A DNA stretch of 64,000 bases from Heterobilharzia americana. Lineage: Eukaryota > Platyhelminthes > Trematoda > Strigeidida > Schistosomatidae. Positions 32,949 through 47,384 of this stretch are shown here, in pieces. The translations under genes were made by a program, and so were the position numbers. The stretch spans positions 5,093,755-5,157,754 of the forward strand of contig OX104132.1 of assembly GCA_944470555.2 (NCBI GenBank), read 5' to 3'. Position 1 is the stretch's first letter. Each line of letters opens with the position of its first letter. The notes below the pieces were generated by a model, which had not been told where the DNA came from, made no database searches, and was given only the letters and a program-made list of their open reading frames with translations.

Positions 32949-34930
32949 GACTAGTTGACTAGTCGACTAGTTACTGGCTGGTCATAAGCCCGGATAATGG
33001 GGGAGGTTGGGAATAAAGCTAGCAACCGCACCCCGTAAAACCAATCCAATCGCTCAAGAAACTTCAAAGCACAAACAAAATATAGAAAATAAAAATAAAC
33101 TCATTCCTCACTGGAATCGGAGAGACGAAATGACGCCGGTTGGTGAAAGCCTTCAGCAAGCCGATTGGCTGATGTGTCTTCCCTCCCTCGATGAAAGCGA
33201 AAGTAAATGTGGGGACATGGAATGTCCGAACATAGTTTGAAGTTGGCTAGCAAGGCTGCCCAGATTGTAAAAGAGATGAGAGTGTATAGCATTGAAGTGT
33301 TAGGAATCTGCGAGGAATCTGTGAAAGCAGATGGAATGGAAGTGGACTCTCCAAACTGTCAACTGGAGAGGAGTCAATAATCTACTCCGATATTGTCACC
33401 CAGACGACAACCACGAACACAGCACACTGAGTTTTCGAGTGGCTATCATGATGTCTCCAAGAGGATCGAAGGCTTTCTCTCATACAGTGGGAACCAATCT
33501 CCTCCTACAGGATCATGACAGCAACATTCAACTCAAAAGGAAGGAAAGTCACAACGATTCAGTGTCACGCTATGCACCTACAAATAATGCAGACCAACAG
33601 GAGAAGGATTAATTCTACAGGCAACTGCAATCAACACTGGACAAGACCTCGGTTGGCGTCATGAAAATTCTAATGAGTGGGGTGACATGAATGGCGAACT
33701 GGTAGCGGACAACACAGAAACAGAAAGTGAACTAACCATGAGTCGAGAAGCGCTCGGTGAGGTGATGAACGACAAGGTAGAATTATTTGCAGCATTCTGT
33801 GCATTCAACGATTTGGTGATTGGAGGTAGTGTGTTTAAGCGCAAGGATATTCACTAGGTGACATGGATTCGATTTCAAGAGGTTGACACAGTACTCTAAA
33901 AATCAGATCGACTTGATCTGAATCTAGAGAAAGTGAAGACGCAGCTTACTTGACACAAGGTCCATAAGTGGAGCAGATGTAGCGAAAGACCTAACTTCCA
34001 AATCAAGTTGAAAGCCTTCAAAGAAGTTGCTGATAGACCACCATTCAAGTTTGTCACCCAGAAGAGAACCTGGGGGACGGAACTGCAGAGAAAATCTTGT
34101 CGTCAACCGTCAAAACAAAATGGGAGATATCGAGGAACATCCCTGAAGAAACCTGTGTGGAAGAACACTGGAACTCTTTGAAAGCTATGTGGAAAGAAAC
34201 CTGCATAAATATATTGATAAAAGAGAAAAAAGAATATCAGGAATGGATCTTGACGGACACATGCAAGCTGATAGAGGAGGGAGAGGAGGATGTTGACGCA
34301 GAAGATGAACCAGTACAGTGAAAGGATGCACGACGAAAGGAGGAACTGAGTACATGCTATCAAACACTACACTGGACAAAGAAGTGAAGCAGAGTGTGCA
34401 CAAGGACAAAAGACACATCTACGACACACTGGCAAGTGAAGCATAAAACGTTGCAGGTAGAAGAGACAGAAACTTGACAACATTGTATCATATAACCAGG
34501 TTACTGTCTGGGAGGAAAGAGATAAACACAGCACAGATGAAACCAATGAAAGATTGTGAAGGAAATCTAATTACTAAAGAGGAGAAAGAAAGGAAACGAT
34601 GAACTGACCGCTTCAGAAATCTCTTGAATCGACCACGACCTGCACTTCCTCCAGAAATACCACCTGCAGCACAGCCACAGAACTACCAGTGAACACAAAT
34701 CCTCCAACAAAAGTCGAGGACCCGAACGCCATAAAGCTACTGAAATCCGGGAAAGCAGCAGGACCAGACGGAATCCGGTCAGAAGCACTGAGAGGAGACG
34801 CACAGACGTCAGTAATGGACATGCTCATACCACTATTGCAGAAGGTTTAGAAGGAAGGAATGGAGGCATGCTACTGAAGCCCTATGTTCCAGTAGGAACC
34901 CAAGGGAAAATAATAATAATAATAATAATT
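32949..34930 (+). mobile_element. RTE/SR2-like copy with RT domain deleted
   Basis: Starts at the triple GACTAGT motif, reads through the endonuclease start (GTWNVRT-like, about 33,210), and has broken endonuclease and linker segments. It then jumps near 34,855 from the CTATTGCAGAAGG region straight to the last about 50 bp of the ORF and an (AAT)n tail at 34,912-34,929. About 1.35 kb covering the RT core is gone. Frameshifts and stops break the rest. Confidence 0.85.
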
Positions 34931-35763
34931 CGAATACTTCTCCCAAAATGAACACAATATCATAGAATAAGCCTGAAATGAGGTTTACTGCAAGGCTCCA
35001 CAAGGAAAACTACCTTGAAATCAGTCAAGTCTGAACAATTCACTTTCACCTAAATGAATTACAGTCCTAAGATCATTAGTGAATACCTTCTAAATAGATA
35101 TATTTAAGATTCAAAGGGAAGCTCATCATTATGGCGAAAACTAGTGCTATCAGATGCCGAATGGTGATATTGGATAGTAGTCCCGGTACCATGTATGTAT
35201 ACCTATATTGCATAAGAGCACACAAAATCATGTATTTAGAGTAAACAGCTGATGAGTCCTATGAATTCAATAAATCCCTCCTTAAATGCGTCTCTTTCCC
35301 TGTTTCAAACTCAAAATATCTTGGCTTTCGAAGTGAATCGTTTGAACACCACTACTTTAATTGCCATTATCAAGCGAAATGTCTCTTTCAGCTTCAGAGA
35401 AATGAATTACTAGAGCATGACACTGCGAAACAAGAAACTCGAAGTTGAAAATAATTTTGTCAGAGATTGTGTTGTGCAAATACAAGTGGAGTACTGAAGA
35501 AGCCAAAAGATTAATGACTGATAATGTAAGAGGAACCGCGAGTAGGAAAATGTTACCTGAATGCTGCAGAATGGATGACAGTTGGACGTGCTAGTTGCTC
35601 AACACAAAAAAACGCAATACAACCACAAAGGATGCACAAAACTCGGTCACCTGTGGAAAAGTCTGCGACTTAACAACTTTAGGCTGAATGACTCTAATTC
35701 TAGGATATATGCGTATACCAGTCTGATATCAAAGATGTACAGTTCTCTCCCTTGATAAAAACT
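34931..35763. other. Unique stretch, no gene seen
   Basis: Single-copy sequence between the RTE tail and the left palindrome arm. CTGATGAGTCC at about 35,248 resembles part of a hammerhead core, but the rest is missing. Confidence 0.45.
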
Positions 35764-38700
35764 GTGCATTACATAGTGCTCGGAAGTTTATCATATCAAA
35801 AACAATAACAGTGAAACTCATCAACCTGTCACAGTCAATGAGAAAGATCTACAAACTATAATATCAAACTATGCTTAACGTACAAGAAGTGGGAATCGTA
35901 ATTCGGTAGACTTATAGACAATATAGGAGTGTTTGATACGCTGAGTGATAACATCCAGTCTCAGTAGACACCATATCAACCACTAGACGATGAATACATC
36001 CAACTGGACACTTTCGAACAGAACGAAACATGCATCCTAGATTCCACTACTGGTCACTATCCACTCCTTGTACGTAGCGAACAATGCTGTTTCGTAAATG
36101 TTCAGTGCATGAGGTTTACAGTATCTCAATAAACCCCAAATCGGTAGAGCAATCTAGATTGATATTGTGTATTGATGAATACAGAAAGGTGAATAACCAG
36201 AGTCACAAAATCATCCCTCTACATCCTACCAGCTCACTTCAAAGATACGCAAATAATCCTATGCATCGAATCATCCACAGTATCATACTAACTGTGACAT
36301 TCCTATTTCTCATCCCCATCTCAGCAATAAGTAAACACTTTCCAGCTCTATTCATTGTTTTATCTTTGCATATTCTTTGTTACATAAGATTAATATGCTG
36401 CCTCCTTCTACACTATACTGTTTACATCTCCTGATTCACATTTCTATAAGTTGTCTTTCTAACCGACATTATCCTTCAAATCTTATCTGACCTTTCCATG
36501 ATGCTTTCAATCACAATTCAAATCTATAGCTACGAGATGAGAATTCACGGAGATGCATTTTCACTGACTGATGTCTCTTTGTTTCCTGAGGTAGGAAGTG
36601 AAACAGTTCCCACTAATTTTTGAACGCATTATTCACTGATCGTCACCCTTCCAGATTTATGAGAAAAAATGTAAATAAACATAAAACCATAGAATAGATT
36701 GAATCATCCGTCAAGGAACTTCTTTGAATGAATCTCGGACTCAGAGTTGATATTACTGCCTGCAATCTTCATTAACGCTTGTCAAAGTATCTAGGTAAGA
36801 TTTCGTATGCTGCAAATCTCCTTCATACCAGCGGCTGATTTGTCAGAGCAGGAAAGACAAGTTGACACATTGGGTATCATCATTTACAAGTTCACTTGCT
36901 GCTGTGGAACTCACTGTAACAGCCGTCTCTTGGACATTTTCCCAATTCACTTATATAGTTGAGAATGTACAGCTGGAAGAATAAGTCGTCGTGTAGGAGA
37001 TTGTCTTCTCTGTAATCGCCTTTTTTTCAAATGAAAACTATCATAATAAATCGTCAGGCAGATATAAATTTCGAGTATTTTAGGTAGCATCAAGTTATAC
37101 TTGAATTATACATCTAATGAAGTTGAGTTCGTGGAATTTTGTTCTAGAAATAAATGTACAATGTCCGCATGAAGAAGCACGGTGCAAAATTCGAAAATAT
37201 CTGCCCATATATATATATGTTTATATATATATTAGTATGTGAAGTGCGACGAGTTTGTTTGCATTTCTATGCCACACTTTGTACTGTCCACTTGTTTTAG
37301 CCTAACGAAAAGAATACCATTTTGTTATCTGCAGAATCTTTTTAATTTGCAAGTAAATTTCATGATGAATTGACGTTTCTCAACTATAACAACTGTAGAG
37401 TGTTTGATAAAATGTGCTACATCTCATTATCTAAGATGGAGGCGAATAATGAATTACACTGTCAATTTCAGCATTTCTTCAGCCTTATTACATCAAACTC
37501 CTTATCATTACAAATTCGCATTGTCATTTTCTGAATATTTTATTCGTAACTACAACACTTCTTTCTCGAGTATACCACTTCTGATGCTTCCATCAGAGAT
37601 TCATGAAATTGCACACCTATTTTGTGCATTATACTGAAAACGTTTTGTTGAGAGATTTATTCCTTGAATTTTCAGTCAAATTAAACAACCTACCATACTG
37701 ATTAACATTTAGATTTCAGATGATATATAAGTATGTCATGGTTCTATGAGAAACACGAGAAACACTTTGATGTATGCGTTTTCTCAACTTCTCACTTCAG
37801 TATTCTTATGTATTATTCTCTGCTTATATAGCCAGGGAATTCACAGAGAGTTGTAGCGTCCTTGAAGACATCCTGGGCTCTGAAGGTGGAAGGTACATCT
37901 TCTCAGGGAATCTCGTACAACTACGTTGTCATTTCGTTTGGTGAATATTCCAGCAGGAAATGAAACAGACAGTAATATACACTTGCCTAGTTGGTTTCCT
38001 GAGCATACTCACTCACTCTGGATTCATTGGATTGAAATCGGTTTCCATGGCAAGCTTTTTCATCAATAAGAAGGCATATCCTGACTGACGTGAGAAATGT
38101 CAGCGCACTAGCCTTCATATAAGAAAAATAGAAAAGCACTTAGATAAGATTTCCAAGACCAAACTTCGTTAATATTCCATGCTAACCATTTGACGCAATT
38201 CAGCTGAAATACTTACTTCAAACTTACCAATCACTGTGAACTTACTTGAAAATATTTTTGTTGTCAAACGAAGTGAATTTCAATGCAAATGTCAACACCT
38301 GCCTCCTGCTCCCAAATTGGCAGGTCACTAGTTCGAACACTGATACACATTTCTCATAACGAAAGTAATAAATCTGACAGTGGTCAACATGCTGATGTTA
38401 CTCAAATAGTATTGCTTAAACTAATCTCTTTGAAAAGCCTAACGTGATTAAAGATTGATGCCAGAATGTGACAGGTATTTTACATCAATGGAATTTATAC
38501 GGGTGTCGTTTTAATCAATATGCACGTGGAATAATTGCAATGGTTTGCATATTTATTCAAATCTCAATAGGTTTTAGATACTTCTGAGTGTATCTGACTG
38601 ACAACCATGGCGTGACAATTAGTTGGGGGAAGGAGCAGTACACCGCCTTTCAGGATGAATGTTTGATGACAACTGATGAAATACCAGTTAGTGTGCAGTA

Positions 38701-39870
38701 AACAACTTGACAATCATAAATGACTGAAACAAATCATGCCATAGAAAATCTCTTAGTTGAACATGACACTTTTAGACTCTTGTCAGGGCTGAAGTAATCA
38801 TGATTTCCCCTATCTCATTCAAACGTCATCATACCTGTTTTCCCTTCAGATACCTGTGGAAAGACGCTTCCAGAAAAGGTTCAACTGTTTCTGACAGAAA
38901 ACTGTTGGATATCTGAATGTGCTAAGATTAGACTTGATTTCAAAATAACTCGTATATGAACAATTATGATAACCATTTTCACTAGTTTTTCAAACATCGC
39001 AGTGCGCAGACGCAATCCAACAACATTTTACAACAAATCAGCCACGAACATCAGTCGAAAACTGATTTATATAAGCAGACCAGGCTAGCTCCATTGTCGA
39101 AAGTGGCGTTCAGCACAAAAGTACAAACATTTGAGAATAGCGCTTAGTTATATTCAGAATTCAGCATATTCACCAACAGAATGGAAAATCAAAGTATATG
39201 AAACACACACACACACACACACAGACACACAAAGAAAATATACTTTCTTCACTCAAATTTCAACACTGAGGAATCACAATAAAACTTTCATTTTTCGTGT
39301 GATTGTTACACAATTCGTTTAACATGATATTTAAAAATATTTATACAGATGTCAGCCAGATGAAACATTACCAGAGTACAAGACACCGCCATCTGTCATA
39401 TTATGCAGAAAACTTCAGTACAAAACAGATGGAATTTGCCACATAAAATGATAAGAAACATGTGATTAATTAACTATATCCATGAAAATATTTTGTGCAT
39501 TGTGGAAAGAATCTAGTTATCAAAAATATATTTGTAATGAATGTTCATTGTGTGTGCACATTCATTAAAAATATATTTCTAATAAATATGACCAATTAGT
39601 TACCTCGATCAGAATGACTCCCACATTGCTCTATGAATAGGTTGAGAGAGAGAAACAGAAAACTATCCAAGATATTGCATAGTTCAGATGGCCAGAAAGA
39701 ATAAGCGACAAGAAACTGAGGTTGGCTGGCTGGCTGGCTGGCTGGCAGCGAACTAACCAACCAACAACCTATTGCCCAACGAATATGCGGAAGCAGAAAG
39801 TAGAGATCGATTGGATTGTGCATACACTGAGATGACCATTTGGGGACACCATGCACCAGATCAGGTCGTC
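35764..39870 (+). repeat. Left arm of a large inverted repeat
   Basis: Matches 40,478-44,686 in inverse with few differences. It contains the repeated upstream module, a TATATA-rich run near 37,210-37,235, an (AC)n run near 39,206-39,226 and the start of an RTE 3' fragment. The arm is about 100 bp shorter than its partner, nearly all due to CCAG copy number. Confidence 0.93.
36261..36330 (+). other. Candidate signal-peptide exon, left-arm copy
   Basis: ATG plus 22 codons plus one base, with a hydrophobic run (ILTVTFLFLIPISA) and a phase-1 end at A|GTAAAC. Three copies exist in the window. The surrounding ORF (36,084-36,434) is kept in both arms, which on its own proves little, as the arms are nearly identical. 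No downstream exons were found with confidence. Confidence 0.35.
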
Positions 39871-40060
39871 GAGTGTAACCGAAATGGGAAACGACGAGTC
39901 GAGCTTCCATGAGAGGGTGACGTGGAGGAGATCGTGTAAGGAAGGGATGAAAGCTTCTGGACATTCGTGTAGTGAGGTTCAAAATGCTGCAGAGAAGAGA
40001 GTGAAGTGGTGACGTGCTACTGAAGCCCTATTTCCCACTAGGAACCCAAGGGACAAATAA
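39690..40060 (+). mobile_element. RTE 3' fragment with short GGCT repeat
   Basis: Plus-strand 3' end of the RT ORF (from the RWPEK region to the end) and a short AAT tail. A (TGGC)6 run sits at 39,723-39,746. The inverted-repeat breakpoint (about 39,870) falls inside this fragment. Confidence 0.85.
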
Positions 40061-40477
40061 TAATGCAAAATATTCACTGGTTAGTTTATAAATGAGGATA
40101 ACCATTATGATATGTTTTGGTTAATATCCTAGGGACTTACTTCCTTCAATCAAGACAACCAACCAGGTTACTTCAAACATTGTCACGTCAAATTTCAGAT
40201 CGCGTCGGAAATGACCATATGCAGACCAACTTAGTCGTTGAATCAACACTCAGTGTTAAGTGGACGAGAATTTGTGAATTTGTCATTATGAAAATGAAGC
40301 TTAGTGAGAAGTAATTTGAAATCGAATTTCCTGTTCTATGGGAAGGAGGCTTGCTGTAGTGTGTGGCTTGGCACAAAGGAAAATTTTACTCACTTGAGAA
40401 GAATGTAACCGTTCCTCTCAATTCTGTGTTGTATGCACAGGTCAATTTTTCAAGTGGTGATTATAAAAGTGGTTGAC
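40061..40477. other. Unique part of the palindrome spacer
   Basis: About 415 bp not repeated elsewhere in the window. ORF 40,117-40,314 shows no known features. Confidence 0.5.
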
Positions 40478-40760
<283 letters not shown>

Positions 40761-43700
40761 ATCTGAACTATGCAATATCTTGGATAGTTTTCTGTTTCTC
40801 TCTCTCAACCTATTCATAGAGCAATGTGGGAGTCATTCTGATCGAGGTAACTAATTGGTCATATTTATTAGAAATATATTTTTAATGAATGTGCACACAC
40901 AATGAACATTCATTACAAATATATTTTTGATAACTAGATTCTTTCCACAATGCACAAAATATTTTCATGGATATAGTTAATTAATCACATGTTTCTTATC
41001 ATTTTATGTGGCAAATTCCATCTGTTTTGTACTGAAGTTTTCTGCATAATATGACAGATGGCGGTGTCTTGTACTCTGGTAATGTTTCATCTGGCTGACA
41101 TCTGTATAAATATTTTTAAATATCATGTTAAACGAATTGTGTAACAATCACACGAAAAATGAAAGTTTTATTGTGATTCCTCAGTGTTGAAATTTGAGTG
41201 AAGAAAGTATATTTTCTTTGTGTGTCTGTGTGTGTGTGTGTGTGTGTTTCATATACTTTGATTTTCCATTCTGTTGGTGAATATGCTGAATTCTGAATAT
41301 AACTAAGCGCTATTCTCAAATGTTTGTACTTTTGTGCTGAACGCCACTTTCGACAATGGAGCTAGCCTGGTCTGCTTATATAAATCAGTTTTCGACTGAT
41401 GTTCGTGGCTGATTTGTTGTAAAATGTTGTTGGATTGCGTCTGCGCACTGCGATGTTTGAAAAACTAGTGAAAATGGTTATCATAATTGTTCATATGTGA
41501 GTTATTTTGAAATCAAGTCTAATCTTAGCACATTCAGATATCCAACAGTTTTCTGTCAGAAACACTTAAACCTTTTCTGGAAGCGTCTTTCCACAGGTAT
41601 CTGAAGGGAAAACAGGTATGATGACGTTTGAATGAGATAGGGGAAATCATGATTACTTCAGCCCTGACAAGAGTCTAAAAGTGTCATGTTCAACTAAGAG
41701 ATTTTCTATGGCATGATTTGTTTCAGTCATTTATGATTGTCAAGTTGTTTACTGCACACTAACTGGTATTTCATCAGTTGTCATCAAACATTCATCCTGA
41801 AAGGCGGTGTACTGCTCCTTCCCCCAACTAATTGTCACGCCATGGTTGTCAGTCAGATACACTCAGAAGTATCTAAAACCTATTGAGATTTGAATAAATA
41901 TGCAAACCATTGCAATTATTCCACGTGCATATTGATTAAAACGACACCCGTATAAATTCCATTGATGTAAAATACCTGTCACATTCTGGCATCAATCTTT
42001 AATCACGTTAGGCTTTTCAAAGAGATTAGTTTAGGCAATACTATTTGAGTAACATCAGCATGTCGACCACTGTCAGATTTATTACTTTCGTTATGAGAAA
42101 TGTGTATCAGTGTTCGAACTAGTGACCTGCCAATTTGGGAGCAGGCGGCAGGTGTTGACATTTGCATTGAAATTCACTCCGTTTGACAACAAAAATATTT
42201 TCAAGTAAGTTCACAGTGATTGGTGAGTTTGAAGTAAGTATTTCAGCTGAATTGCGTCAAATGCTTAGCATGGAATATTAACGAAGTTTGGTCTTGGAAA
42301 TCTTATCTAAGTGCTTTTCTATTTTTCTTATATGAAGGCTAGTGCGCTGACATTTCTCACGTCAGTCAGGATATGCCTTCTTATTGATGAAAAAGCTTAC
42401 CATGGAAACCGATTTCAATCCAATGAATCCAGAGTGAGTGAGTATGCTCAGGAAACCAACTAGGCAAGTGTATATTACTGTCTGTTTCATTTCCTGCTGG
42501 AATATTCACCAAACGAAATGACAACGTAGTTGTACGAGATTCCCTGAGAAGATGTACCTTCCACCTTCAGAGCCCAGGATGTCTTCAAGGACGCTACAAC
42601 TCTCTGTGAATTCCCTGGCTATATAAGCAGAGAATAATACATAAGAATACTGAAGTGAGAAGTTGAGAAAACGCAAACATCAAAGTGTTTCTCGTGTTTC
42701 TCACAGAACCATGACATACTTATATATCATCTGAAATCTAAATGTTAATCAGTATGGTAGGTTGTTTAATTTGACTGAAAATTCAAGGAATAAATCTCTC
42801 AACAAAACGTTTTCAGTATAATGCACAAAATAGGTGTGCAATTTCATGAATCTCTGATGGAAGCATCAGAAGTGGTATACTCGAGAAAGAAGTGTTGTAG
42901 TTACGAATAAAATATTCAGAAAATGACAATGCGAATTTGTAATGATAAGGAGTTTGATGTAATAAGGCTGAAGAAATGCTGAAATTGACAGCGTAATTCA
43001 TTATTCGCCTCCATCTTAGATAATGAGATGTAGCACATTTTATCAAACACTCTACAGTTGTTATAGTTGAGAAACGTCAATTCATCATGAAATTTACTTG
43101 CAAATTAAAAAGATTCTGCAGATAACAAAATGGTATTCTTTTCGTTAGGCTAAAACAAGTGGACAGTACAAAGTGTGGCATAGAAATGCAAACAAACTCG
43201 TCGCACTTCACATACTAATATATATATAAACATATATATATATGGGCAGATATTTTCGAATTTTGCACCGTGCTTCTTCATGCGGACATTGTACATTTAT
43301 TTCTAGAACAAAATTCCACGAACTCAACTTCATTAGATGTATAATTCAAGTATAACTTGATGCTACCTAAAATACTCGAAATTTATATCTGCCTGACGAT
43401 TTATTATGATAGTTTTCATTTGAAAAAAAGGCGATTACAGAGAAGACAATCTCCTACACGACGACTTATTCTTCCAGCTGTACATTCTCAACTATATAAG
43501 TGAATTGGGAAAATGTCCAAGAGACGGCTGTTACAGTGAGTTCCACAGCAGCAAGTGAACTTGTAAATGATGATACCCAATGTGTCAACTTGTCTTTCCT
43601 GCTCTGACAAATCAGCCGCTGGTATGAAGGAGATTTGCAGCATACGAAATCTTACCTAGATACTTTGACAAGCGTTAATGAAGATTGCAGGCAGTAATAT

Positions 43701-44119
43701 CAACTCTGAGTCCGAGATTCATTCAAAGAAGTTCCTTGACGGATGATTCAATCTATTCTATGGTTTTATGTTTATTTACATTTTTTCTCATAAATCTGGA
43801 AGGGTGACGATCAGTGAATAATGCGTTCAAAAATTAGTGGGAACTGTTTCACTTCCTACCTCAGGAAACAAAGAGACATCAGTCAGTGAAAATGCATCTC
43901 CGTGAATTCTCATCTCGTAGCTATAGATTTGAATTGTGATTGAAAGCATCATGGAAAGGTCAGATAAGATTTGAAGGATAATGTCGGTTAGAAAGACAAC
44001 TTATAGAAATGTGAATCAGGAGATGTAAACAGTATAGTGTAGAAGGAGGCAGCATATTAATCTTATGTAACAAAGAATATGCAAAGATAAAACAATGAAT
44101 AGAGCTGGAAAGTGTTTAC

Positions 44120-44189
44120 TTATTGCTGAGATGGGGATGAGAAATAGGAATGTCACAGTTAGTATGATACTGTGGATGATTCGATGCAT
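44120..44189 (-). other. Candidate signal-peptide exon, right-arm copy
   Basis: Mirror of 36,261-36,330 with the same phase and donor. Confidence 0.35.
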
Positions 44190-44686
44190 AGGATTATTTG
44201 CGTATCTTTGAAGTGAGCTGGTAGGATGTAGAGGGATGATTTTGTGACTCTGGTTATTCACCTTTCTGTATTCATCAATACACAATATCAATCTAGATTG
44301 CTCTACCGATTTGGGGTTTATTGAGATACTGTAAACCTCATGCACTGAACATTTACGAAACAGCATTGTTCGCTACGTACAAGGAGTGGATAGTGACCAG
44401 TAGTGGAATCTAGGATGCATGTTTCGTTCTGTTCGAAAGTGTCCAGTTGGATGTATTCATCGTCTAGTGGTTGATATGGTGTCTACTGAGACTGGATGTT
44501 ATCACTCAGCGTATCAAACACTCCTATATTGTCCATAAGACTACCGAATTACGATTCCCACTTTTTGTACGTTGAGCATAGTTTGATATTATAGTTTGTA
44601 GATCATTCTCATCGACTGTGACAGGTTTATGAGTTTCACTGTTATTGTTTTTGATATGAGAAACCTCCGAGCACCACGTAATGCAC

Positions 44687-45722
44687 TATGCAATGCCTAG
44701 CACTGCTTTCGGACACCCACCAACAAGTCATATCTGCAACCTAGAAGTAACTGGTATCCCCTCGAAAACTTGTGTCCACAACACTCAGTATTTTGCTTCA
44801 TTTCATTCGCATGTATCTAGTGATCTAAACAACAACTCAATGATGTCAGTCAGTGATGATTATCAATTTGTAATTCAGTTCATCACCTTTAACCTATAAA
44901 TTGAAAAAATAGGTATTCAACATGATCTCACAACGAGGAACATAACTCTTCAGAGTACTAATCTGCTTAACTTACAACTGATATGAGATGTTTATTTGCA
45001 TTGTTGAAAACTTCAGTAGAAGTAGCAAAGTGAACTGATTATTATGTCATCTGAATGTTTTGAGAAAGGTATTCTTCAGAGATTTCTTCTAACGAGTAAC
45101 TTAGCTTTGCTGGCAATATTTTCAAACTCTCAGTTTCTAAAGCGTAAGTCGATTGACGTTCCTTTCTGACCATCTACATAAACATAAGAATATACACACC
45201 AAATAGTTTTAAAATCCTTAGAATGTCATCACTTGTGAAATCAATTTGTTCCATTTTGCAAGTTTGTTAACGCCCAAAACTCATATTGTTCATTCAGAAA
45301 TACTGATGCTGTTGAACAGCAATAAGTGGTGTGAATCATCAATCTTTTCCATTTACCACAAATCTTTGCATTCATTTCACAACTTACATGTCCCATTCAT
45401 CGAACAATAGTACACATGATTTTCATCCCTCTAATAAAATGATATTTCTTAGTATGTATCATTCTGTAAGCAGTTCAGTTTGTTGATGACTAACGGAGAC
45501 ATTGTGTAGACCTGTAGACAACAAATAAGTGCCGTCACATATCATCATCCACATAACCAATAATAATAATCTCCTTGATCTTTTGAATATAGTGGTAATA
45601 TTGAAATAAAGTAAACTCAGCAAGTAATAAATGAGCTCGTTGAAATGTTGTTTATTGGTGTAGTTGGTTAGTTAACAAAATTTTGATACATTTTATGATA
45701 TCCTATTCAATACATTCAACTT
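44687..45722 (-). repeat. Segment shared in inverse with about 2,648-3,690
   Basis: Continuation of homology with the window start beyond the palindrome arm. No gene is seen; ORF 44,681-44,899 is a duplicate of 3,477-3,695. Confidence 0.7.
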
Positions 45723-47315
45723 GGACTAGTTGACTAGTCGACTAGTTACTGGCTGGTCATAAGCCCGGATAATGAGGGAGGTTGTGAATAATAAAGCTAG
45801 CAACCGCACCCCGTAAAACCAATCCAATCGCTCAAGAAACTTCAAAGCACAAACAAAATATAGAAAATAAAAATAAACTCATTCCTCACTGGAATCGGAG
45901 AGGCGAAATGACGCCGGTTGGTGAAAGCCTTTAGGAAACCAATTGGCTGATGTGTATTCCCTCCCTCGATGAAAGCGAAAGTAAAAGTGTGGACATGGAA
46001 TGTCCGAACATAGTTTGAAGTTGGCTAGCAAGGCTGCCCAGATTGTAAAAGAGATGACAGTGTATAGCATTGAAGTGTTAGGAATCTGCGAGGAATCTGT
46101 GAATGCAGATGGAATGGAAGTGGACTGTGCAAACTGTCAACTGGAGATGAGTCAATAATCTACTCCGATATTGTCACCCAGACGACAACCACGAACACAG
46201 CACACTGAGTTTTCGAGTGGCTATCATGTTGTCCCAAGAGGATCGAAGGCTTTCTCTCATACAGTGAGAACCAATCTCCTCCTACAGGATCATGACAGCG
46301 ACATTCAACTCAAAAGGAAAGAAAGTTACAATGATACAATGCTACGCTAGGCTATGCACCTACAAATGATGCAGTTTAAGTGAAGAATAAGGAATTTTAC
46401 AGGCAACTGCAAGCAGTAGTATTCAAAACCGCACTGCAGATGGCGATGGTGACATCAAACTTCTAATGAGTGGGGTGACATGAATGGCGAACTGGGAGTG
46501 GAGAACACAGCAAAAAGACTCATCAAAAGTCGAGAGACACTCGGTGAAATCAATGAGGATTGAGAACTGTTTGCAGACTTCTGCGCATTCAACGATTCGA
46601 TGATTTGAGGTAGTGTGTACAAACACGAGGATATCCATAAAGCGATTTCGCCAAATGGATACACTAAAATTCATATCGACTGGATCTGAATCTGAAGATG
46701 GTGGAGACGCAACATACTCGACACAACCTGAAGAAGTGGAACAGGTGTAGGTGGTTCTGACTCCGCACTATCTAGTGCAAGGAACCCACTTTCAAAATCA
46801 AGTTGAGGGTCCTCAAAGAAGCTGATGATGTCAAACCACGACTGAAATGCAACACTGGGAACAGAGACTGCACTGAAGGATGAAACTGCAAGAGACATCT
46901 CCATGTCAGTCAACCAGTGTGAAGAAATGGGAGACATCTGGGGACATCCCCGAGGAAACGCGCTTGAAAGGAACCTGGAACTTTGTGTAAGAGACGTGGA
47001 AGGAAACCTACATAACCATGTTAGGAAGAAAGAAGAAGAGATAAATAAGACAAGACAAGGCAAGGAATGGATCTCGACGGCCACATGCAAGCTGAAAGAG
47101 GAGGATAAGGAAGATGGTGAAGCAGAAGATGAACCAGTGCAGTACAGTTCAATGCAGTGCATGGGATGAACAACGGAAAGAGGAACTGAACACAACCGAT
47201 AAAACACTGCACTGGACAAAGACGTGAAGAAGAGTGTGCACAAAGACAAAAGACACTTCTGCGACACATTGGCAAGTGAAGCAGAACAGCCTACTGGTAG
47301 GAGATACAGAGACCG
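45723..47315 (+). mobile_element. RTE 5' fragment, truncated at a rearrangement join
   Basis: Plus-strand 5' end and endonuclease part of the RTE, full of stops and near-identical to the inverse of about 1,055-2,648. It stops abruptly near 47,315. Confidence 0.82.
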
Positions 47316-47384
47316 CTCTTATTGGACACTGGTGTACATATGGTTAAATCAGATTCATCATCTGATTCTATGATACCAGAGTGC
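47316..47384. other. Short filler between RTE fragment and D2
   Basis: About 70 bp not found at the D1 boundary, containing a small inverted repeat (CAGATTCATCATCTG). Confidence 0.5.

Noticed and set aside
35240..35275. CTGATGAGTCC resembling the hammerhead ribozyme core of schistosome SINE-like repeats
   Set aside because: The required CGAAAC part and pairing stems do not follow, so only the short core resembles it.
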